Shown here: piece by piece, positions 55,835 to 64,000 of the stretch
Numbering within the stretch: the first letter of the stretch is position 1
Layout: each line of letters starts with the position of its first letter
Source: Chloracidobacterium sp.
GTDB taxonomy: Bacteria > Acidobacteriota > Blastocatellia > Chloracidobacteriales > Chloracidobacteriaceae
Assembly (NCBI GenBank): GCA_025057975.1
Contig: JANWUV010000003.1
Location: 211,647-275,646, forward strand
Length of the DNA: 64,000 nt
Direction of reading: 5' to 3'
Notes under the pieces: generated by a model
Databases searched by the model: none
What the model saw: only the letters and a program-made list of their open reading frames with translations
What the model was told of the DNA's origin: nothing
Program-made: the position numbers and the translations under genes

Positions 55835-56428
55835 ATGAGCGAACCGACCCCTGAAACCACTGAAGCAACCGAATCAACCGCGTCTGCGCCGCCGGCGGAG
55901 CTCTCTCCGGCGGCGGAACGGCCACTGAAGGTTCGCCCCCACCCACGTAAGCCCTACACAGGGCAGACCTTTGTGCCGAAGGGGCCGCTGCCAGAACCGG
56001 CGCGCAAGTGGTTTTTGGTGGACGCAACGGGTTTGACGGTCGGACGTTTGGCGTCGCAAGTCGCCCCTATCCTAATGGGGAAGCATCACCCTCGGTACAC
56101 AACTTTTATGGATATGGGTGACGGCGTCATCATCATCAACGCCGAGAAGGTGGTGTTTCGCGGCGACAAGTGGAATCAAAAAATTTACCGGCGACACACT
56201 GGCTATCCAGGTGGGCTGCGTGAAATCAAGGCGAAAGACCTGTTAGCAAAGTTCCCGACGCGCATTCTGCAGCATGCCATCATCGGCATGCTGCCCAAGA
56301 CAAAGCTTGGGCGGCGGATGGCTAAGAAGCTCCGCATTTACGCAGGCCCAAACCATCCGCATCAGGCGCAACGACCGGAACCGTTGGCGCTGGATACGCT
56401 GCGCGCTCCGTTGGTCGCCGCCCGTTGA
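55835..56428 (+). CDS. rplM: 50S ribosomal protein L13 with an N-terminal extension
   Basis: A 197-residue protein against the usual 142-150. The core starts near residue 57 (RKWFLVDATGLTVGRLASQVA) and has RRHTGYPGGLREI and GMLPKTKLGRRMAKKL. The first 50 residues are Ser, Thr, Pro and Glu rich, low in complexity, then basic, and are probably disordered. A later start at the core is not available as an ATG or GTG with a ribosome binding site. L13 is an early assembly protein. rpsI follows, as in most bacteria. Confidence 0.95.
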   Translation: MSEPTPETTEATESTASAPPAELSPAAERPLKVRPHPRKPYTGQTFVPKGPLPEPARKWFLVDATGLTVGRLASQVAPILMGKHHPRYTTFMDMGDGVIIINAEKVVFRGDKWNQKIYRRHTGYPGGLREIKAKDLLAKFPTRILQHAIIGMLPKTKLGRRMAKKLRIYAGPNHPHQAQRPEPLALDTLRAPLVAAR

Positions 56429-56507
56429 GGACGCTGGAGCTGTGAGAGGTAGGCGCAGTTTGACGAATGTGAATTGAAGCCGAGGTTGAGGTAGGTCAAG
56501 CGCGGGC

Positions 56508-56897
56508 ATGCTGATTCAGTACTATGGGACAGGTCGCCGTAAGACGGCGACGGCGCGTGTTTATCTGCGTCCAGGTGACGGCAACATTACGGTCAACAAG
56601 CGGACTTTTGAGGGCTACTTTCCAAGCGAAACGCTGCGGATGATCATTCGTCAACCGCTGCAAGTGACTGAAACACTGGGTAAGTTCGATGTTCTGGTCA
56701 GTGTGTCGGGCGGCGGTTTGTCGGGCCAGGCCGGAGCCATCCGGCATGGCATTGCCCGGGCGCTGCTCCAGTTCAACATTGAACTGCGGCGGCGACTCAA
56801 AAAAGCCGGTTTCCTGACGCGCGATCCGCGCATGAAGGAACGCAAGAAGTACGGGCAGAAGGGGGCGCGCAAGCGCTTCCAGTTCTCCAAACGGTAA
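56508..56897 (+). CDS. rpsI: 30S ribosomal protein S9
   Basis: A 129-residue protein of normal length. [16 protein letters not shown] opens the protein and [15 protein letters not shown] closes it, the tail that reaches the P-site t[21 protein letters not shown] is the family signature. It follows rplM by 80 bases. Confidence 0.97.
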   Translation: MLIQYYGTGRRKTATARVYLRPGDGNITVNKRTFEGYFPSETLRMIIRQPLQVTETLGKFDVLVSVSGGGLSGQAGAIRHGIARALLQFNIELRRRLKKAGFLTRDPRMKERKKYGQKGARKRFQFSKR

Positions 56898-57070
56898 CGT
56901 CAGCGTCCGGCAGCGGCTGCAGCCGCCAATGTCGGACTGGATTCCATTGCTGTGCGTCGGGTGTGTTCCGGCGTCGAGGGCGTGTCGGCGACGGCGTGCG
57001 TGCAGCGAGTACATGAACCATCCACTCGACGGGCTACAGGGCCTGTTGTTTGTAAAGAAAGGGGTTGTGC

Positions 57071-57859
57071 GTGGCAGTTACGGTCACAATGAAGGAATTG
57101 CTCGAAGCCGGTGTGCATTTCGGGCATCAGGTGCGGCGATGGAACCCGAAGATGAAGGAATACATCTTCGGTGAGCGAAACGGCATATACATTATTGACC
57201 TCCAGAAAACGCAACGGCTGCTCCGCGAAGCCGTGCGTTTTATTGCGCAGACCGCCGCCGAAGGTGGGACGGTGCTTTTTGTTGGGACGAAGCGGCAGGC
57301 TCAAGACTCAATTGCAGAGGAAGCCACTCGGTGTGGGATGCCCTATGTCAACCAACGCTGGCTTGGCGGTTTGCTCACCAACTTTCAAACCATCCAGCGT
57401 TCCATGAAGCGGATGCGCGACTTGGAAGCCATGCGTACGGATGGTCGGTACCAATCCCTGACCAAGAAGGAGATTCTCCGTATCGAGAAGGAGTACGCCA
57501 AACTCCAGCGGAACTTCTCAGGCATTCGGGCAATGAGCCGTTTGCCGAATGCACTGTTCGTCATTGACACTAAGAAGGAAGAAATCGCTATTGCCGAGGC
57601 GAACCGCCTGCGCATTCCGGTGGTGGCTTTGGTAGATACGAACTGCTCCCCGCTGGGGGTTGACTACGTGATTCCGGGCAACGACGATGCCCTGCGGTCG
57701 GTGCGCCTCATCAGCGCCAAGATCGCTGACGCCGTGATTGAAGGACGTTCGATGGGGATTGAAAAAGCCGACGGTGATAAACTTGAAAGCGGTGGAGCAG
57801 CGGGAACGAGCCATCCGACATCGGCGGTGGCGACGGCGGCGGAAGCCGTACCGGCCTAG
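57071..57859 (+). CDS. rpsB: 30S ribosomal protein S2
   Basis: A 262-residue protein; GTG 57071 is chosen because AAAGGGG lies 7 nt before it and the resulting [20 protein letters not shown] matches S2. A TTG six bases upstream is less fitting. [21 protein letters not shown] and [11 protein letters not shown] are S2 hallmarks. The C-terminal 30 residues are a low-complexity Ala/Gly/Thr tail. It begins the rpsB-tsf-pyrH-frr group. Confidence 0.97.
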   Translation: MAVTVTMKELLEAGVHFGHQVRRWNPKMKEYIFGERNGIYIIDLQKTQRLLREAVRFIAQTAAEGGTVLFVGTKRQAQDSIAEEATRCGMPYVNQRWLGGLLTNFQTIQRSMKRMRDLEAMRTDGRYQSLTKKEILRIEKEYAKLQRNFSGIRAMSRLPNALFVIDTKKEEIAIAEANRLRIPVVALVDTNCSPLGVDYVIPGNDDALRSVRLISAKIADAVIEGRSMGIEKADGDKLESGGAAGTSHPTSAVATAAEAVPA

Positions 57860-57916
57860 AGATACCTAGAGATAGAGGCTCACACCACAACACACTTTTG
57901 TGAAAGGGAAGCTGGC

Positions 57917-58585
57917 ATGGCGGAGATCAGTGCGGCGGCGGTAAAGGCGCTTCGGGAAAAGACCGGCGCTGGCATGATGGAGTGCAAAAAGGCCCTCGAA
58001 GAAGCGCACGGGAACGAAGAAAAGGCCATCTTGATTCTGCGTGAGCGGAATCGGCACATCGCCGGTAAAAAAGAGTCACGGGTAGCGGCGGAAGGGTTGG
58101 TTGACGCCTACATTCACACCGGCGGACGAATCGGCGTCCTTGTCGAGGTCAACTGCGAGACTGATTTCGTTGCGCGCAGCGACGACTTCAAAGAGTTCGT
58201 GCGGGATGTGGCGCTGCAAATCTGCGCCCTGAACGCCGAGTATGTTTCGGCCGATGAGATTCCGGCCGAGATCCTTGAGAAGGAGCGCGAAATTGTGCGG
58301 GCGCAAGTGGCGGCCGATCCAAAAACCGCCGGCAAACCGGCTCACATTATTGAGAACATTATTGAAAGCCGCCTTGGAAAGTTCCGCGCCGAGGTGTGTC
58401 TCCTAGAACAGCCCTTTGTCAAGGATCAGAGCATGACCATCGGCGAGTTACTCAAACAACTGATCGCCAAAACGGGTGAAAACATTCGCATCCGGCGGTT
58501 TGTCCGCTTCAAAATGGGCGAGGGGCTTGAGAAAAAAACCGACGACTTCGCCGGTGAAGTGGCGGCCTTGGCAGCCAAGCAATGA
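57917..58585 (+). CDS. tsf: Translation elongation factor Ts
   Basis: A 222-residue factor, the short type found in many bacteria. [16 protein letters not shown] binds EF-Tu; [12 protein letters not shown] is the second signature. GGGAAG precedes the start. It exchanges GDP on EF-Tu. A strong terminator follows directly. Confidence 0.97.
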   Translation: MAEISAAAVKALREKTGAGMMECKKALEEAHGNEEKAILILRERNRHIAGKKESRVAAEGLVDAYIHTGGRIGVLVEVNCETDFVARSDDFKEFVRDVALQICALNAEYVSADEIPAEILEKEREIVRAQVAADPKTAGKPAHIIENIIESRLGKFRAEVCLLEQPFVKDQSMTIGELLKQLIAKTGENIRIRRFVRFKMGEGLEKKTDDFAGEVAALAAKQ

Positions 58586-58592
58586 CGCGCAC

Positions 58593-58618
58593 GCCCCACG
58601 GTTGTGGGGCTTTTTTTT
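58593..58618 (+). terminator. Rho-independent terminator after tsf
   Basis: Perfect 7-bp stem GCCCCAC/GTGGGGC with a GGTT loop, followed by eight T. It separates rpsB-tsf from pyrH-frr. Confidence 0.95.
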
Positions 58619-58701
58619 GTATGCCTAAACCACGTACAAGTTCGGCTGGGATATCGGTGGGCGGTTGTTATAGCTTGCCCTGAAGATTCCTTCAAAGAGT
58701 T

Positions 58702-59493
58702 ATGGATGTCCTCTCGCCATCATCACGATTGGGGTCATCCGCCACGACCCCAAAGCCGGTCTACAAACGCGCCCTGCTCAAGTTGAGCGGGGAATTTCTT
58801 GAAGGTCGGCGTGAGTTTGGGATTGATCCGGCGACAGTACAGGAAGTCGCCGAACAGGTGCGCGATGTTCACCAACTCGGCATTGAGCTGGCCCTAGTAG
58901 TCGGCGGCGGCAATATTGTGCGGGGCGCAGAAGCCAGCGCCGCTGGCATAGATCGGGCTTCCGCCGACTACATGGGCATGCTGGCGACCGTCATCAACAG
59001 CTTGGCGCTCCAAAACGCGCTCGAACAGCTTGGGTTGGTTACGCGGGTCATTTCAGCTATCGAGATGCGGCAGGTCGCCGAGCCGTTCATCCCACGTCGT
59101 GCCGTCCGGCATCTGGAAAAGGGCCGCGTCGTCATTTTCGCCGGTGGGACTGGCAGCCCGTTTTTTACCACCGACAGCGCTGCCGCCCTGCGGGCCTGCG
59201 AAATCAAAGCTGATGTCCTGCTGAAGGCGACCAAAGTGGACGGCGTCTATACAGCTGATCCAACTAAGGACGCTAGCGCGCGGCGCTACACCCACGTTAC
59301 TTACCAGCAGGTGTTGGAGCAGGGGCTGAACATTATGGACGCCTCAGCAATTGCTCTGTGCAAGGACAACGGTTTGCCGATTATCGTCTTCGATCTGCTC
59401 ACTAAGGGCAACATCTACCGTGTGGTGACTGGTGAACCGATTGGGACGCTGGTGAGCGCAACGCCGCCCTCGGCGGTCGCCTGTGCGTTATAG
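58702..59493 (+). CDS. pyrH: UMP kinase
   Basis: A 263-residue amino-acid kinase family protein. [39 protein letters not shown] and VDGVYTADP are typical. It converts UMP to UDP and is hexameric and GTP-regulated in relatives. The first 17 residues precede the conserved core and vary in the family. It follows a terminator, so it must have its own promoter. Confidence 0.96.
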   Translation: MDVLSPSSRLGSSATTPKPVYKRALLKLSGEFLEGRREFGIDPATVQEVAEQVRDVHQLGIELALVVGGGNIVRGAEASAAGIDRASADYMGMLATVINSLALQNALEQLGLVTRVISAIEMRQVAEPFIPRRAVRHLEKGRVVIFAGGTGSPFFTTDSAAALRACEIKADVLLKATKVDGVYTADPTKDASARRYTHVTYQQVLEQGLNIMDASAIALCKDNGLPIIVFDLLTKGNIYRVVTGEPIGTLVSATPPSAVACAL

Positions 59494-59565
59494 AAAGGCG
59501 GAGTAAAAGACGCCAAAGAACGACTTCCGAACAAGCAAACCTTCGTTAGCGACGAGGAAAATCGC

Positions 59566-60126
59566 ATGACTGTACAAGAGATTTTGAAGGAAACCGTGGC
59601 TCGTATGGAGATGACGCTGGAGGACGCGCGTCGTCGGTTTAGTGCGCTGCGCACTGGGCGAGCATCCGTCAGCCTGTTGGATGGCATTCAGGTTGAATCG
59701 TACGGTACGCTCATGCCCCTCAATCAAGTCGCCACCATTAGCGCGCCGGAAGCCGCCCTGATCACCGTACAGCCCTGGGATACCTCGCTTCTAGGCGCGA
59801 TTGAGCGAGCGATTCAGGCGTCTGATCTGGGCATTACGCCGTCCAACGATGGCAAAGTGGTGCGGCTGCCCATTCCGCCCCTGACGGAAGAGCGCCGGAA
59901 GCAGTTGGCGCGCACTGTTCGTGATATGGCGGAAGAACACCGGGCAGGTTTGCGCAATATCCGCCGTGACGCCAATGAAGAGGTCAAAAAGCTCCTCAAG
60001 GAAAAACTCATTTCGGAGGACGAGCACAAAGCCGCCCTCGACCAAATCCAGAAGCACACCGACACCTTCACCCAGAAACTCAATGACTTAGCCAAGGCTA
60101 AGGAGGAAGAGTTAATGCGGGTGTAG
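59566..60126 (+). CDS. frr: Ribosome recycling factor
   Basis: A 186-residue three-helix protein of normal length, with GAGGAAAA before the ATG. LRTGRASVSLLDGIQVESYG, and near the C-terminus RNIRRDANEEVKKL and EDEHKAALDQIQKHTD, are family hallmarks. It splits the ribosome after termination, with EF-G. It ends the translation cluster. Confidence 0.97.
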   Translation: MTVQEILKETVARMEMTLEDARRRFSALRTGRASVSLLDGIQVESYGTLMPLNQVATISAPEAALITVQPWDTSLLGAIERAIQASDLGITPSNDGKVVRLPIPPLTEERRKQLARTVRDMAEEHRAGLRNIRRDANEEVKKLLKEKLISEDEHKAALDQIQKHTDTFTQKLNDLAKAKEEELMRV

Positions 60127-60136
60127 CTCCTTCTGG

Positions 60137-60166
60137 AAAACGCCGGCCGTTACTATCGGCGTTTTT
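60137..60166 (+). terminator. Rho-independent terminator after frr
   Basis: A 9-bp stem AAAACGCCG/CGGCGTTTT with an 11-nt loop, ending in five T. Confidence 0.85.
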
Positions 60167-60298
60167 CTGTGGGTGTTTATTGAAAATGAATGTCAAGTTG
60201 AATATGAATGCCCTTACAGGCTCTTTAGAGAACGTCGCCCCAAGGCGAAGACGACTTCCTTCGCGCAGGCGCGGCAAGGCTTCCAGGAGTAGAAAGGA

Positions 60299-62779
60299 AT
60301 GCACGACATGCACGGCATACGTTACGGCATCCAGTGGTCATATCGGGCGGCGACCCTGCTATGGTCGGCGCTAGCATGCGGCTTACTCTGTGGCGTTATG
60401 ACCCCAACAACAACGGCTCAGACGGTGGCCTCCGCTGCCGCACCTGTTCTCAACGGCCGCGTCACCACCGTAACGGACGCACCCATCACTGGCGCAACGG
60501 TCAGGTTGCGGGGGTTGACCGTTGGCGTCATCCAAACCGTTCAAACGGACGCCGATGGCGCGTTCCGGTTTGAACAACCAACACCAGGTGACTACGAAAT
60601 CACGGTAACGGCCGACCAGTACCAAGCGGCGACAAAAGTTGTCAAAGTCGGCGGCGAGGTGACAACAGTCACGGTGACGCTGGATGTTGCGCCGCTGGCA
60701 GAAAACATCGTCGTCAGTCTCAACAGTATTGTCGGCACAAGCGAGTCGCTGACGCGCATTCCGGGGACGGTAGACATTCTCGACGAGCGCACGCTGCAAC
60801 TTAGCCGCGTCTTCAACGTCAACGAAGCGCTGCGCAAGCTGCCTGGCATTCACGCCCGCGACGAAGAAGGCTTTGGGCTGCGTCCCAACATCGGCATTCG
60901 CGGTCTCAATCCAACGCGCTCCACAAAGGTTCTCTTGCTGGAAGACGGCATACCGCTGGCTTTTGCGCCCTACGGCGACAACGCCTCCTATTATCACCCG
61001 CCGATTGAGCGTTTCGAGACGATTGAGGTGGTCAAGGGATCAGGGCAGATTCTCTATGGCCCAGTCACGGTCGGCGGCGTCATCAACTACATCACGCCTA
61101 ACCCGCCTGACTCGCCAAGCGGCTCACTGCTGCTGGTCGGCGGCAACCGCGATTATTTCAACGGTCTTCTCACCTACGGCTGGAAACTGGGCAACACCGG
61201 CTTTTTGCTCGATTTCATGCGCAAGCAGGGCGAGGGCGCGCGCGACAACACCCGCAGCGGCTTGTACGACTTCAACTTCAAGTCGGTCTCAACCTTCGGC
61301 GCGCGGCATGTGCTGACCGTGAAGGCGAACTACTACGATGAAAACTCGCGCGTCACCTATTCAGGCTTGCGTGTGGACGAGTATCAAGCCAACCCACGCC
61401 AGAACCCATTTCGCAACGATGCGACGGATTTCCGGCGCTTCGGCGCGGCGGCGGTGCACAGCTTTGTGGTCAGTCCGAATTTCCTGCTGACGACGAGCGT
61501 GTACGGCACGACGTTCGACCGCGACTGGTGGCGGCAGTCAAGCAACTCTAACCAGCGCCCGAATCGCATCGGCGTCGGCGGCTGCCGGGGCATGATTGAC
61601 CTCTTCACGAACTGCGGCAACGAAGGTCGGCTGCGCAACTACTACACGTTTGGCGTGACGCCGCAGGCGCGCGCAAGCTTCGGCTTTGGCCGCGTGCGCA
61701 ACGAGCTTGATTTCGGCTTCCGCTACCATCGGGAAAATCAGGAGCGGCGGCAGGTCAACGGCGCGACACCGACGGCGCGGACGGGCGTGGTCGTCGAAAA
61801 CAACTTTCGCGGCAACGACGCCTTTTCCGGCTACATCCAGAACCGCTTCATCATTGGTGGTTTGACGATTACACCGGGCGTGCGCGTCGAGCGGGTGTCA
61901 TTTGTCCGGGCCAATCGGCTGGCCAACAACGGTCTCGGCGCGCGCGGTGAGACTGTGCTGACGCAGGTCGTACCAGGCATTGGCGCGTCCTACAACATCA
62001 AGCAGCGGGTGACGGTTTTCGCGGGCATTCACCGGGGTTTTGCGCCGCCACGCACGGAAGACACCATCTCCAACACCGGCGGCGTGGTTGACCTTGACCC
62101 GGAACTAAGCTGGAACACGGAGGTCGGCATCCGCAGTGTTCCGGTGCAGGGTGTCCGCTTGGACGCCTCGTACTTCCGTATGAACTTTTCCAATCAAATC
62201 GTACCGGCCAGCTTGGCGGGCGGCGTCGGCGCGACCCTCACCAACGGCGGCCGGACGCTCCATCAAGGATTGGAACTCTTTGGGCGTGTGGACAGCGGGA
62301 CGCTGTTGAAATCGGCGCACAACGTCTTTGCGCGTTTCAACTACACCTTTGTCGGCGACGCCCGCTTTGAAGGACGGCGCTTCAGCAGCGTGGCCGGGTT
62401 CACCAACGTTTTGGTGACGGGCAACCGGATTCCCTACACGCCGAAGCACATGTTCACCGGGGCGTTCGGGTACTCGCACACGCGGGGCTTTGATGTCCAG
62501 ATGGAGGCCGTCCACGTCGGCGAGCAGTTCGGGGACGATCTCAACCTGCGTCCCACGTCGCCGGTCAACCCGGCGGTGTTTGCCAACGGGCAGCTTGGGA
62601 CGCTGCCGGCCTACACGATTTGGAATGCGACAGCGAACTACCGTGTCGAGCAGTGGCGGACGACATTCTTCATCACGGCGAAGAATCTGACCGACCGGCT
62701 TTACATTGCCGACCGAGTGCGCGGGATTTTGCCCGGCCCGCCGCGCTTGGTGCAGGCGGGCTTCCGGTTGAATTTCTGA
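60299..62779 (+). CDS. TonB-dependent outer-membrane receptor
   Basis: An 826-residue protein; AGGAG lies 9 nt before the ATG. Residues 1-40 are a signal peptide with a hydrophobic core, followed by a carboxypeptidase-like beta-sandwich (NGRVTTVTDAPITGATVRLRG to about 130). The plug has VNEALRKLPGIHARDE, PNIGIRGLNPTRSTKVLLLEDGIPL and GSGQILYGPVTVGGVINYIT. The barrel ends with an aromatic C-terminal residue (FRLNF) as required for assembly. It resembles FecA-type receptors for ferric chelates, though the ligand is not known. It stands alone with no TonB, ExbB or transporter nearby. Confidence 0.93.
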   Translation: MHDMHGIRYGIQWSYRAATLLWSALACGLLCGVMTPTTTAQTVASAAAPVLNGRVTTVTDAPITGATVRLRGLTVGVIQTVQTDADGAFRFEQPTPGDYEITVTADQYQAATKVVKVGGEVTTVTVTLDVAPLAENIVVSLNSIVGTSESLTRIPGTVDILDERTLQLSRVFNVNEALRKLPGIHARDEEGFGLRPNIGIRGLNPTRSTKVLLLEDGIPLAFAPYGDNASYYHPPIERFETIEVVKGSGQILYGPVTVGGVINYITPNPPDSPSGSLLLVGGNRDYFNGLLTYGWKLGNTGFLLDFMRKQGEGARDNTRSGLYDFNFKSVSTFGARHVLTVKANYYDENSRVTYSGLRVDEYQANPRQNPFRNDATDFRRFGAAAVHSFVVSPNFLLTTSVYGTTFDRDWWRQSSNSNQRPNRIGVGGCRGMIDLFTNCGNEGRLRNYYTFGVTPQARASFGFGRVRNELDFGFRYHRENQERRQVNGATPTARTGVVVENNFRGNDAFSGYIQNRFIIGGLTITPGVRVERVSFVRANRLANNGLGARGETVLTQVVPGIGASYNIKQRVTVFAGIHRGFAPPRTEDTISNTGGVVDLDPELSWNTEVGIRSVPVQGVRLDASYFRMNFSNQIVPASLAGGVGATLTNGGRTLHQGLELFGRVDSGTLLKSAHNVFARFNYTFVGDARFEGRRFSSVAGFTNVLVTGNRIPYTPKHMFTGAFGYSHTRGFDVQMEAVHVGEQFGDDLNLRPTSPVNPAVFANGQLGTLPAYTIWNATANYRVEQWRTTFFITAKNLTDRLYIADRVRGILPGPPRLVQAGFRLNF

Positions 62780-62859
62780 CGCGCTTTCCGAGACGACGCC
62801 GCGCCGACGATTGAGGGTCGGCGGGCGTACCGTCTCTTCAGGGCATCGAACGTGAAGGT

Positions 62860-63003
62860 GCAGGCAAGTTGTGCCGCCCCGCCGGGCTTGCTCCCGGATG
62901 GCCGTGACGTAGCGCAGCAATTGAAGCGGCTTCCACGGCCACGGAGTGCTTTTGTGCTCGCAGAGGATGTAGACGAAGGCGGCGTTGCCGGTACGGTCGT
63001 GGC
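62860..63003 (-). pseudogene. Remnant of an Rpn-family (PD-(D/E)XK) nuclease/transposase-like gene
   Basis: On the minus strand, from about 63003 down to 62860, an open stretch reads RTGNAAFVYILCEHKST and then PWKPLQLLRYVTAIREQARR. Together these are similar to the core of Rpn recombination-promoting nucleases, where E-H-K/Q-S holds the catalytic acid. No start is present and the frame runs on into the TonB gene's end on the other strand. Only a fragment remains. Similarity is recalled, not computed. Confidence 0.45.
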
Positions 63004-63042
63004 GCGGGAGAGGGTGTCGGAGCGGAAAGGCGGTGCAGCGGA

Positions 63043-64000
63043 CTACGCCTCTTTGTCTCCAAACAGCGTCCCCTGCGCCGCTGCCGCGCCAGCTTCCCGC
63101 GCCAACCGGACAATCTCAGGAAAACTCTGCACCAACGCATTGTACGCCAACGCCTCGGCCGCCCGCTTCCGCCGTTCGCAAACCGTGTACAGCCGATACG
63201 CCAACTCGCGCGCCGTCGCCGCCTCACTCCCTCCTTGGCGACCAGCGCCGCCGCCACCTGCTCGCCGCCGGTTTCCAACACGCGAATCAAATGGTGAGCA
63301 ACCGCCCAGTGCGTCAGGCGCGCCGCCGTTTCCGGCTTCCACTCAGCCGGCAACTCCGCCGGACGCAACAACCGCACCTGACCGCGCTTTGATTCGAGCA
63401 AACCAGCCTCCACCAGTCCCGCCACGCTCGTGTTCTTCGCCTTCGAAAGCGTCTCGGCCGCGCCAAACTCCCCAGCCGCAAAACCGTGCTGCTCAAACCA
63501 CGCCAGCGCCCACCGCGTCTCCGCGTCAAAGTCCCCTTCCTGCTCGGTCAGCGTTTCGTCCAGCACCTGATTGATGAGCGCCAGCGCCTCGCGCACCGGG
63601 ACCGGCTTGCCCTCGGCGTCGAGGACCTGCGCGTAGCGCGTATAAACTGCCATACCGGGACCAATCGCCGCCTGCGCCAAATCCACCGGCGCGATGTTCC
63701 CTTCTTGCAAGCGCCGTACCGCCGTGGGAAGTTCCGCCTTGAGCGCGGCGACGAACGCGCGCCGCGTCGCCGTCGGCGCGTCCGCCGGACGCTTCCGACA
63801 CACCAAGACCACACTCGAAGCCAAGGCGTTCGTCTCCCGCCCAACCATCCGATTGCCCAACTCCGTCCGCATCGGCCACGTACCGGTGATGCTGAAACCG
63901 GCGCGCATCACCGCGTCAAGAAACGTCTCCCAACCGGTCGAGGCCGGAGCGTGCGCGTGATTCGCTTCGATTTCCTGCTGCTTGTAGGCGTAGTAAATCG
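63043..64000 (-). pseudogene. DUF1156-type adenine-specific DNA methylase, C-terminal part, frameshifted and cut by the window edge
   Basis: The gene enters from the right edge on the minus strand (frame reads IYYAYKQQEIEANH, then GWETFLDAVMRAGF, TGTWPMRTELGNRM and ALASSVVLVCRKRP), which matches the C-terminal part of DUF1156-containing DNA methylases. The frame continues to about 63236, after VAAALVAK, then the homology switches to another frame (EAATARELAYRLYTVCERR, then EALAYNALVQSFPEIVRLA) that stops at 63043. A one-base change within 63223-63240 (near GGAGGGAG on the coding strand) explains it. It may be a pseudogene, a sequencing error or phase variation. Confidence 0.75.

Noticed and set aside
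60168..60298. Possible cobalamin or other riboswitch before the TonB receptor
   Set aside because: No conserved B12-box or other known riboswitch core could be found; only short weak stems.
62105..62920. Long open frame antisense to the TonB receptor
   Set aside because: It lies opposite a gene with clear family motifs, its composition is Arg/Pro-rich as in shadow frames, and only its first 30 or so codons fall in the Rpn remnant.

Overview
The window looks like chromosome of a high-GC, Gram-negative phototroph, most probably a Chloracidobacterium-type member of the Acidobacteriota. This is an inference. The basis is a bacteriochlorophyll gene (bchD, 47896-49815) together with a type-B succinate dehydrogenase, a TonB-dependent receptor, many TPR proteins, a PATAN/CRP-like regulator and a giant Ser/Thr kinase. 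No rRNA, CRISPR array, intact insertion sequence, prophage or replication origin was seen.

Layout. 1-3.5 kb: the end of a MauE/thioredoxin-like gene, a heptad-repeat coiled-coil protein, tRNA-Thr(CGT), a membrane-anchored protein and a class III aminotransferase. 3.9-8.4 kb: a promoter followed by sdhC-sdhA-(secreted protein)-sdhB-rhodanese. 8.4-12.1 kb, minus strand: DnaQ-like exonuclease, TPR protein, lone DppB-type permease, small protein, SDR. 12.3-16.9 kb: homocysteine methyltransferase/MTHFR fusion, a DASS transporter on the other strand, acyl-CoA dehydrogenase. 17.4-20.6 kb: two divergent polytopic membrane proteins. 20.8-24.6 kb: RNase PH, a Liv-type binding lipoprotein, a Tat-exported GH1 glucosidase. 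24.8-32 kb: a 1639-residue kinase-ATPase-TPR protein followed by an STT3-like membrane protein.

32.1-36.7 kb, minus strand: small membrane protein, 1000-residue TPR protein, RNase HII and a zinc-ribbon protein. 36.9-39.4 kb: nuoH and a sensor histidine kinase. 39.5-44.2 kb: a tightly packed run rmlA-rmlC-wecG-asd (each pair overlapping by ATGA), then a small membrane protein, tdk and ispF. 44.2-51 kb: a double-AAA ATPase of unusually low GC, a predicted RecB-like nuclease protein, bchD and a CNB-PATAN protein. 51-55.7 kb: UDP-glucuronate decarboxylase, SDR-tgt-yajC (ATGA overlaps) and terC. 55.8-60.2 kb: the translation cluster rplM-rpsI-rpsB-tsf-pyrH-frr with two clear terminators. 60.3-62.8 kb: a TonB receptor. 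62.8-64 kb: remnant of an Rpn-like nuclease and a frameshifted DUF1156-type DNA methylase that runs off the right edge.

Most of the window is housekeeping. The parts worth a second look are the AAA ATPase plus RecB-like nuclease pair beside bchD, the STT3-like protein behind the giant kinase, the foreign reading frame inside the sdh operon, and the broken methylase at the right edge, which may be the border of a defence or mobile region.
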